NCBI GenBank assembly: GCA_900555985.1
Contig: USNF01000027.1
Coordinates: 1-11,656 of the forward strand
Length of the DNA stretch: 11,656 nt
Direction: 5' to 3'
Source of the DNA: an uncultured Gemella sp.
GTDB taxonomy: Bacteria; Bacillota; Bacilli; Staphylococcales; Gemellaceae
The notes under the pieces are model-generated. The model saw only the letters and a program-made list of their open reading frames with translations, had not been told where the DNA came from and ran no database searches. The translations under genes were made by a program, and so were the position numbers. This document shows, piece by piece, positions 7,717-11,656 of the stretch (the first letter of the stretch is position 1; each line of letters begins with the position of its first letter).

Positions 7717-8592
7717 ATGACGTGGAGAACAATAATAGTTAGGGAAAGAGCTAAACTAGATTACAGTCTAAATTTTATGACTGTAAGAAAAGAAGCGGAA
7801 ATGAGAAAAATAAGTTTAAGTGAAATATATATGGTTATAGTAGAAAGTACAGCGGTATCTCTTACCGCTGTACTTCTCAATGAATTGGTAAAAAATAAAA
7901 TTAAAGTAGTATTCTGTGATGAAAAGAGAACACCAAGTTCAGAGTTATTACCATATTATGGAAGTCATGATACTAGTTTAAAGTATAAGTATCAATTAGA
8001 TTGGACAGAAGAATGTAAGCAACGAGTCTGGACTAGAATAGTATATGAAAAAATATATAATCAAATGTTATTATTAAAAAAACTAAATAAAGATGAATAT
8101 AAACTTCTAGAACAATATTTAAATGAAATTGAGTGGAATGATAATAGTAATAGAGAAGGTCATGCTGCAAAAGTATACTTTAATGCTTTGTTTGGCTTAG
8201 ATTTTAGTAGAAATAAGGAGTGCTTTGTTAATGCTGCATTAAACTATGGATATTCAATAATATTATCTGCATTTAATAGGGAGATAGTATCTTGTGGGTA
8301 CTTTACCCAACTTGGTCTTTGTCATAAAAATCCTTTCAATAAATTTAATCTCGCTAGTGATTTTATGGAACCTTTCAGAATACTAGTAGATGAAGAAGTA
8401 TATAACCTAGAACAATCTGAATTTTCAAAAGAACATAAAAATATCTTAATAAATATTCTAAATAAGACTGTAGCTATTGATAATAAGCAACAAACAGTTG
8501 CTAATGCAATAAAAATATATTGCCGTAGTTTGCTTACAGGATTAAAAGAAGAAGATTTAGAATATATAAAAATGTATAAGTATGAGTTATAG
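7717..8592 (+). CDS. cas1: CRISPR adaptation integrase Cas1 (291 aa)
   Basis: Cas1 is the metal-dependent integrase that, as a complex with Cas2, inserts new spacers at the leader end of the array; in type II-A it works with Csn2 and Cas9. The three conserved residues are visible: E147 in NREGHAAKVYF, H203 in LCHKNPFNKFN and E218 in SDFMEPFR. The first part (about 1-100) is the small beta domain, with LSEIYMVIVESTAVSLTAVLLNEL, and the rest is the helical catalytic domain. Length is normal for the II-A family. The ATG lies 4 nt after the cas9 stop, and its ribosome-binding site AGGGGAG (7703-7709) sits inside the end of cas9, so the two are translated from one message. There are no signs of damage. 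Confidence 0.97.
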   Translation: MTWRTIIVRERAKLDYSLNFMTVRKEAEMRKISLSEIYMVIVESTAVSLTAVLLNELVKNKIKVVFCDEKRTPSSELLPYYGSHDTSLKYKYQLDWTEECKQRVWTRIVYEKIYNQMLLLKKLNKDEYKLLEQYLNEIEWNDNSNREGHAAKVYFNALFGLDFSRNKECFVNAALNYGYSIILSAFNREIVSCGYFTQLGLCHKNPFNKFNLASDFMEPFRILVDEEVYNLEQSEFSKEHKNILINILNKTVAIDNKQQTVANAIKIYCRSLLTGLKEEDLEYIKMYKYEL

Positions 8593-8902
8593 ATTTATGA
8601 GAGTATTAGTTATGTTTGATTTACCAACAGAAACCTCTATTCAAAGAAGGAACTATAGAAAATTTAGAAAATCATTAATAAAAAATGGATTTATTATGAT
8701 GCAAGAATCTGTTTATGTAAAACTAGCTATGAATCAAGGAAGTGCAGATTTAATAGTCAAGAGTATTAGAAAACTTTGTCCAGAAGAGGGAATAGTACAA
8801 GTATTACAAATTACAGAGAAGCAATTTTCTAAAATGGAATTTTTGGTAGGTGAAAGTCAAACAGAGTATGTGGATTCAGATGAAAGGTTTATAGAAATAT
8901 GA
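8582..8902 (+). CDS. cas2: CRISPR adaptation protein Cas2 (106 aa)
   Basis: Small ferredoxin-fold protein that dimerises and bridges two Cas1 dimers in the spacer-integration complex. The N-terminus MSYRFMRVLVMFDLPTET is the type II-A Cas2 signature, with the conserved acidic D13 after the first strand. Further family blocks are YRKFRKSLIKNGFIMMQESVY and VLQITEKQFSKMEFLVG. I kept the ATG at 8582 and not Met6 at 8597 because MSYR(Y/F)MR is conserved in related Cas2 proteins. The start overlaps the end of cas1 by 11 nt and has no strong ribosome-binding site of its own, which suggests translational coupling. Its stop overlaps the start of csn2 (ATGA). Confidence 0.96.
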   Translation: MSYRFMRVLVMFDLPTETSIQRRNYRKFRKSLIKNGFIMMQESVYVKLAMNQGSADLIVKSIRKLCPEEGIVQVLQITEKQFSKMEFLVGESQTEYVDSDERFIEI

Positions 8903-9573
8903 AGATAATAAATAATAATTGGCAAAGACAAATAGTATTAGAAGATAATTTAATACATACAATAGTTTTTGAAAATAAAAAGTACTTTAGAGAGAATATA
9001 CTAGAATTAATTAGACAGCACAAAGGATATGAAGGTAGCTTTATCTTATCAAATAATAATAAAGAAGTATCATTTGATAAGAACAGTTATTTCATAAGTG
9101 ATTTATTTAATATTGATATTAATAATAAGAAAATCATAACTAAAGTATACGGAGAATTATTAAAAATCGTTACTGATAATATTGCAGAATACAATAAGAT
9201 AACGTCACATATAAGGGAATATTTTGAAACCTTAGTATTTAATAATAACTCAGATTTAGAATATAATGATGAAATTGAAGCAAATTCACTTTTAAAATTA
9301 GGTGACTTTAAAATACAATTTGAAGAGAGTAATTATTTAGAGAAGTTAATAAAATTTTTAAAAGTATTAGTAGGATTATGTAATATTAAAGTAATATTTA
9401 TAGTAGGGCTTTATAGAGTATTTTCAGTTGAAGAAGTAGAAAAAATATATAAAGAAGTATGTTTAAATAAAATAAATATTATAAATATTGAAAGCGAATA
9501 TCAAAATATAAAGAAAAGTGATTGTTATAACGAAATAGTATATGTATTTGACCAAGATAATTGTGAAATTTAG
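8899..9573 (+). CDS. csn2: Type II-A adaptation accessory protein Csn2 (224 aa)
   Basis: Csn2 forms a ring-shaped tetramer that binds free DNA ends and is required for spacer uptake in type II-A systems; its presence defines the subtype. The protein has the length of the short (about 220-residue) Csn2 group. It shows the conserved middle, LEYNDEIEANSLLKLGDFKIQFEE, followed by a helix and a hydrophobic strand (NIKVIFIVGLYRVFSVEEVEKIY). The C-terminal IVYVFDQDNCEI corresponds to the last strand with an acidic end. The N-terminal region is more divergent from S. pyogenes Csn2, as is usual for this fast-evolving gene. It starts within the cas2 stop (ATGA, 8899-8902), with GAAAGG at 8882-8887 as a probable ribosome-binding site. 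It is the last gene of the operon; the tracrRNA promoter begins 3 nt after its stop. Confidence 0.93.
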   Translation: MKIINNNWQRQIVLEDNLIHTIVFENKKYFRENILELIRQHKGYEGSFILSNNNKEVSFDKNSYFISDLFNIDINNKKIITKVYGELLKIVTDNIAEYNKITSHIREYFETLVFNNNSDLEYNDEIEANSLLKLGDFKIQFEESNYLEKLIKFLKVLVGLCNIKVIFIVGLYRVFSVEEVEKIYKEVCLNKINIINIESEYQNIKKSDCYNEIVYVFDQDNCEI

Positions 9574-9575
9574 TA

Positions 9576-9604
9576 TTGATTTTTTATAAAAATACTTGTA
9601 TAAT
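9576..9604 (+). promoter_or_regulatory. tracrRNA promoter
   Basis: TTGATT (9576-9581), exactly 17 nt, then a perfect TATAAT (9599-9604). Transcription is expected to begin at about 9609-9611, which is precisely the edge of the anti-repeat. This is the best sigma-A-type promoter in the window. Confidence 0.85.
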
Positions 9605-9608
9605 ATAG

Positions 9609-9693
9609 GTAGATTCAAAATTTACATTCAAGTTCAAATAAAGATTTTATCTACATTGCCTTCGGGCTCGGATCGGTGTCGATCCATTTTTTT
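9609..9693 (+). ncRNA. tracrRNA (about 83-85 nt)
   Basis: The 5' part (9609-9639) is an anti-repeat. ATTCAAAATTTACAT pairs without a break with repeat bases 12-26, and TCAAAT (9634-9639) pairs with the first six repeat bases, ending in a G-U. Between them lies an internal loop with repeat GA opposite tracrRNA AAGU (9630-9633). This is the same bulge as in S. pyogenes and is the element Cas9 reads. Next come a nexus hairpin (AGAT, TTT, ATCT; 9642-9652), a short GCC-UUCG-GGC hairpin (9658-9667) and a 6-bp terminator hairpin with a T7 run. The RNA should direct RNase III processing of the pre-crRNA and form the guide with Cas9. It is encoded on the same strand as the cas genes and array, directly after csn2. 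The call rests on pairing, order of hairpins, promoter and terminator, all visible. Confidence 0.93.
9670..9693 (+). terminator. tracrRNA terminator hairpin
   Basis: GGATCG (9670-9675), loop GTGT, CGATCC (9680-9685), one A, then seven T (9687-9693). The hairpin doubles as the last structural hairpin of the tracrRNA. A 6-bp stem is only moderately strong, so some readthrough into the array is plausible. Confidence 0.85.
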
Positions 9694-9717
9694 ATACCTA
9701 AATTCAGAATTTATACT
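9689..9717 (+). promoter_or_regulatory. Weak candidate array promoter in the leader
   Basis: TATACT (9712-9717, 5 of 6 to the -10 consensus) has only TTTTTA (9689-9694, 3 of 6) at the -35 position, overlapping the tracrRNA T run. It would start the pre-crRNA at about 9724, 12 nt before the first repeat. I see no better promoter between the tracrRNA and the array. Confidence 0.35.
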
Positions 9718-9735
9718 CTTAAACATTATTTTGAG
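9694..9735 (+). promoter_or_regulatory. CRISPR leader (42 nt)
   Basis: The short AT-rich segment between the tracrRNA T run and the first repeat. It ends in ATTTTGAG (9728-9735), close to the ATTTGAG leader end that guides spacer integration in streptococcal type II-A systems. Its middle (9701-9724) is a degenerate reverse complement of the repeat. Confidence 0.8.
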
Positions 9736-9762
9736 GTTTGAGAGATATGTAAATTTTGAATT
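9701..9762 (+). repeat. Imperfect inverted repeat: leader anti-repeat and first CRISPR repeat
   Basis: Leader bases 9716-9724 pair with repeat bases 9736-9744 (9 bp, one G-U). After a 3-nt bulge in the repeat (9745-9747), bases 9701-9715 pair with 9748-9762 (15 bp, two G-U). The loop is 11 nt (9725-9735) and contains the leader end. All pairs were read base by base. In the transcript this would be a long hairpin that occupies the part of the first repeat otherwise bound by tracrRNA. Confidence 0.85.
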
Positions 9763-11656
9763 CTACAAAACGATGTTGAACTTATGAAAGACAAGCGTAT
9801 TGTTTGAGAGATATGTAAATTTTGAATTCTACAAAACTAAATTTAGCCCAATCTGTACCATTTTCCGTTTGAGAGATATGTAAATTTTGAATTCTACAAA
9901 ACTATTATATATCTAATGCAAGTGCTAACATAGTTTGAGAGATATGTAAATTTTGAATTCTACAAAACCTTTCATCTGTCCAAGTCGCAGATTTTACGTT
10001 TGAGAGATATGTAAATTTTGAATTCTACAAAACTATTGTAACGTTTGTTAGATTGGCTTTTTGTTTGAGAGATATGTAAATTTTGAATTCTACAAAACGC
10101 TGCCATTTATTATTCCTCCTAAGTATCTGTTTGAGAGATATGTAAATTTTGAATTCTACAAAACCTATTTAAAAGCGTTTAGAATATTTATATGTTTGAG
10201 AGATATGTAAATTTTGAATTCTACAAAACGCTAAAGCATCTAAATGATTATGGTGTTAGTTTGAGAGATATGTAAATTTTGAATTCTACAAAACTGCTTA
10301 TTCCAAAAGATAAACTTTTACAGGTTTGAGAGATATGTAAATTTTGAATTCTACAAAACAGTGTGTTACGTCCGTTATAATCACTTGGGTTTGAGAGATA
10401 TGTAAATTTTGAATTCTACAAAACGTCCAGCTGCGTTTACAATACCTGATTTAAGTTTGAGAGATATGTAAATTTTGAATTCTACAAAACAAAATTCAAT
10501 CCAATTAGTATCATATTCCGTTTGAGAGATATGTAAATTTTGAATTCTACAAAACCAGTATAAGGTTGAAAGAACAGATGTGAATGTTTGAGAGATATGT
10601 AAATTTTGAATTCTACAAAACCCTATTTCATAGTTATCAAATGCGTTTATGTTTGAGAGATATGTAAATTTTGAATTCTACAAAACGAATTGTGATAAAT
10701 ATGAGTGAATAGTCCAGTTTGAGAGATATGTAAATTTTGAATTCTACAAAACCCATATATGAATAAAAATAAAATACAAGTTGTTTGAGAGATATGTAAA
10801 TTTTGAATTCTACAAAACTAGCGACATATCAGAAAGACTATTCAGAGAGTTTGAGAGATATGTAAATTTTGAATTCTACAAAACGCTTTCCTCGTAAATC
10901 CACGTTTGCGTTTGTTTGAGAGATATGTAAATTTTGAATTCTACAAAACCTTGTTTCCATCCTTTAACAGAGTTACCTGTTTGAGAGATATGTAAATTTT
11001 GAATTCTACAAAACAGCATTTGCAGTAAAAACTAATGCAACTCCGTTTGAGAGATATGTAAATTTTGAATTCTACAAAACCTTAGACAATTTACAGAAGT
11101 TGCTACAAGAGTTTGAGAGATATGTAAATTTTGAATTCTACAAAACATTATTAAAATAAATGAAGTTGAAACAATAGTTTGAGAGATATGTAAATTTTGA
11201 ATTCTACAAAACTAGAGTATACTAATATAGTATATAGTATAGTTTGAGAGATATGTAAATTTTGAATTCTACAAAACCAGTATTAGGTAGAATGACTACC
11301 GGTATTGTTTGAGAGATATGTAAATTTTGAATTCTACAAAACATAATGTTTTTCCGAAGAAATAAGAGCTTAGTTTGAGAGATATGTAAATTTTGAATTC
11401 TACAAAACACGACTAAATGATTTCCTAATCTATCTGTAGTTTGAGAGATATGTAAATTTTGAATTCTACAAAACTACTAATAGTAGTAACTTCTACTCTT
11501 TTCCGTTTGAGAGATATGTAAATTTTGAATTCTACAAAACTTAAATAGTTCAGTATCAAGGTTATATCCGGTTTGAGAGATATGTAAATTTTGAATTCTA
11601 CAAAACTTATGGAATAAATAATGATGAAGATAACAGTTTGAGAGATATGTAAATTT
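9736..11656 (+). CRISPR. Type II-A CRISPR array, 29 full repeats plus one truncated
   Basis: The 36-bp repeat begins GTTTGAGAGATATG and ends GAATTCTACAAAAC. The first copy is 9736-9771 and the last full copy 11571-11606; a thirtieth starts at 11636 and is cut at base 21 by the window end. All copies look identical, with no decayed terminal repeat, so the array continues beyond the window. There are 29 spacers: 15 of 30 nt and 14 of 29 nt, with no exact duplicates. The orientation is set by the repeat (GTTT... 5' end, as in other II-A systems), the anti-repeat of the tracrRNA, and the leader at 9694-9735. The newest spacers are therefore at the left end. Mature guides should keep about the last 20 nt of each spacer and the first part of the following repeat. 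Spacer origins cannot be assigned without a search. Confidence 0.99.

Noticed and set aside
3567..9573. Whether the cas genes define a new CRISPR subtype
   Set aside because: Gene order cas9-cas1-cas2-csn2, the 224-aa Csn2 and the Cas9 motifs place it squarely in type II-A; no extra or fused gene is present.
9596..9787. A 63-codon open frame on the + strand over the tracrRNA, leader and first repeat
   Set aside because: It lies over well-supported RNA and repeat elements, has no ribosome-binding site, and its end is repeat and spacer sequence.
9903..11044. CTAATGCAA shared by spacer 3 and spacer 20
   Set aside because: A 9-nt match among 29 AT-rich spacers is expected by chance and does not extend.
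11222..11410. A 62-codon open frame on the - strand inside the CRISPR array
   Set aside because: Its product is the translated repeat (FCRIQNLHISQT) broken by spacers; it is an artefact of repeat periodicity.

Overview
The window is a low-GC Firmicutes chromosome segment. It carries a complete type II-A CRISPR-Cas locus preceded by a tandem family of four lipoprotein genes. The AT-rich codon use, the gram-positive lipoprotein signals and the Streptococcus/Enterococcus-like Cas proteins fit a small-genome Bacilli member. Gemella is my best guess from memory of the family, but nothing here proves the genus. Every gene, RNA and repeat is on the + strand.

Positions 100-3332 hold four paralogous lipoproteins of about 250 residues with near-identical signal peptides and C-terminal halves. 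They are separated by 67-71 nt spacers that carry the same ribosome-binding motif, and two of the spacers also share a promoter-like motif. The third gene is best started at ATG 1735, not at the in-frame TTG at 1714. A strong hairpin terminator at 3339-3370 closes the block and insulates it from the CRISPR locus.

Positions 3482-9573 are the cas operon: cas9 (1381 aa), cas1, cas2 and csn2. They are packed with a 4-nt gap, an 11-nt overlap and an ATGA overlap. All nuclease residues of Cas9 (D11, E776, H872, N895, H1018, D1021), Cas1 (E147, H203, E218) and Cas2 (D13) are present, so both interference and adaptation look intact. The Cas9 C-terminus lacks the RxR pair that reads an NGG PAM in S. 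pyogenes Cas9.

Positions 9576-9693 contain a compact tracrRNA gene between csn2 and the array, with its own promoter, anti-repeat, nexus, UUCG hairpin and terminator hairpin. A 42-nt leader follows, then an array of 29 complete, identical 36-bp repeats, 29 spacers of 29-30 nt and a thirtieth repeat cut by the window end. The array is transcribed in the same direction as the tracrRNA.

The most unusual structure is in the leader. It carries a second, degenerate anti-repeat (9701-9724) that can fold on the first repeat as a 24-bp hairpin whose loop is the leader-repeat junction. The only promoter-like motif in the leader would start transcription at the end of this element. A folded leader RNA would therefore need an upstream start, possibly readthrough from the tracrRNA promoter. 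The system as a whole is a known class (type II-A). The leader element, the tracrRNA placement, the probable non-NGG PAM and the spacer content are what deserve a second look.
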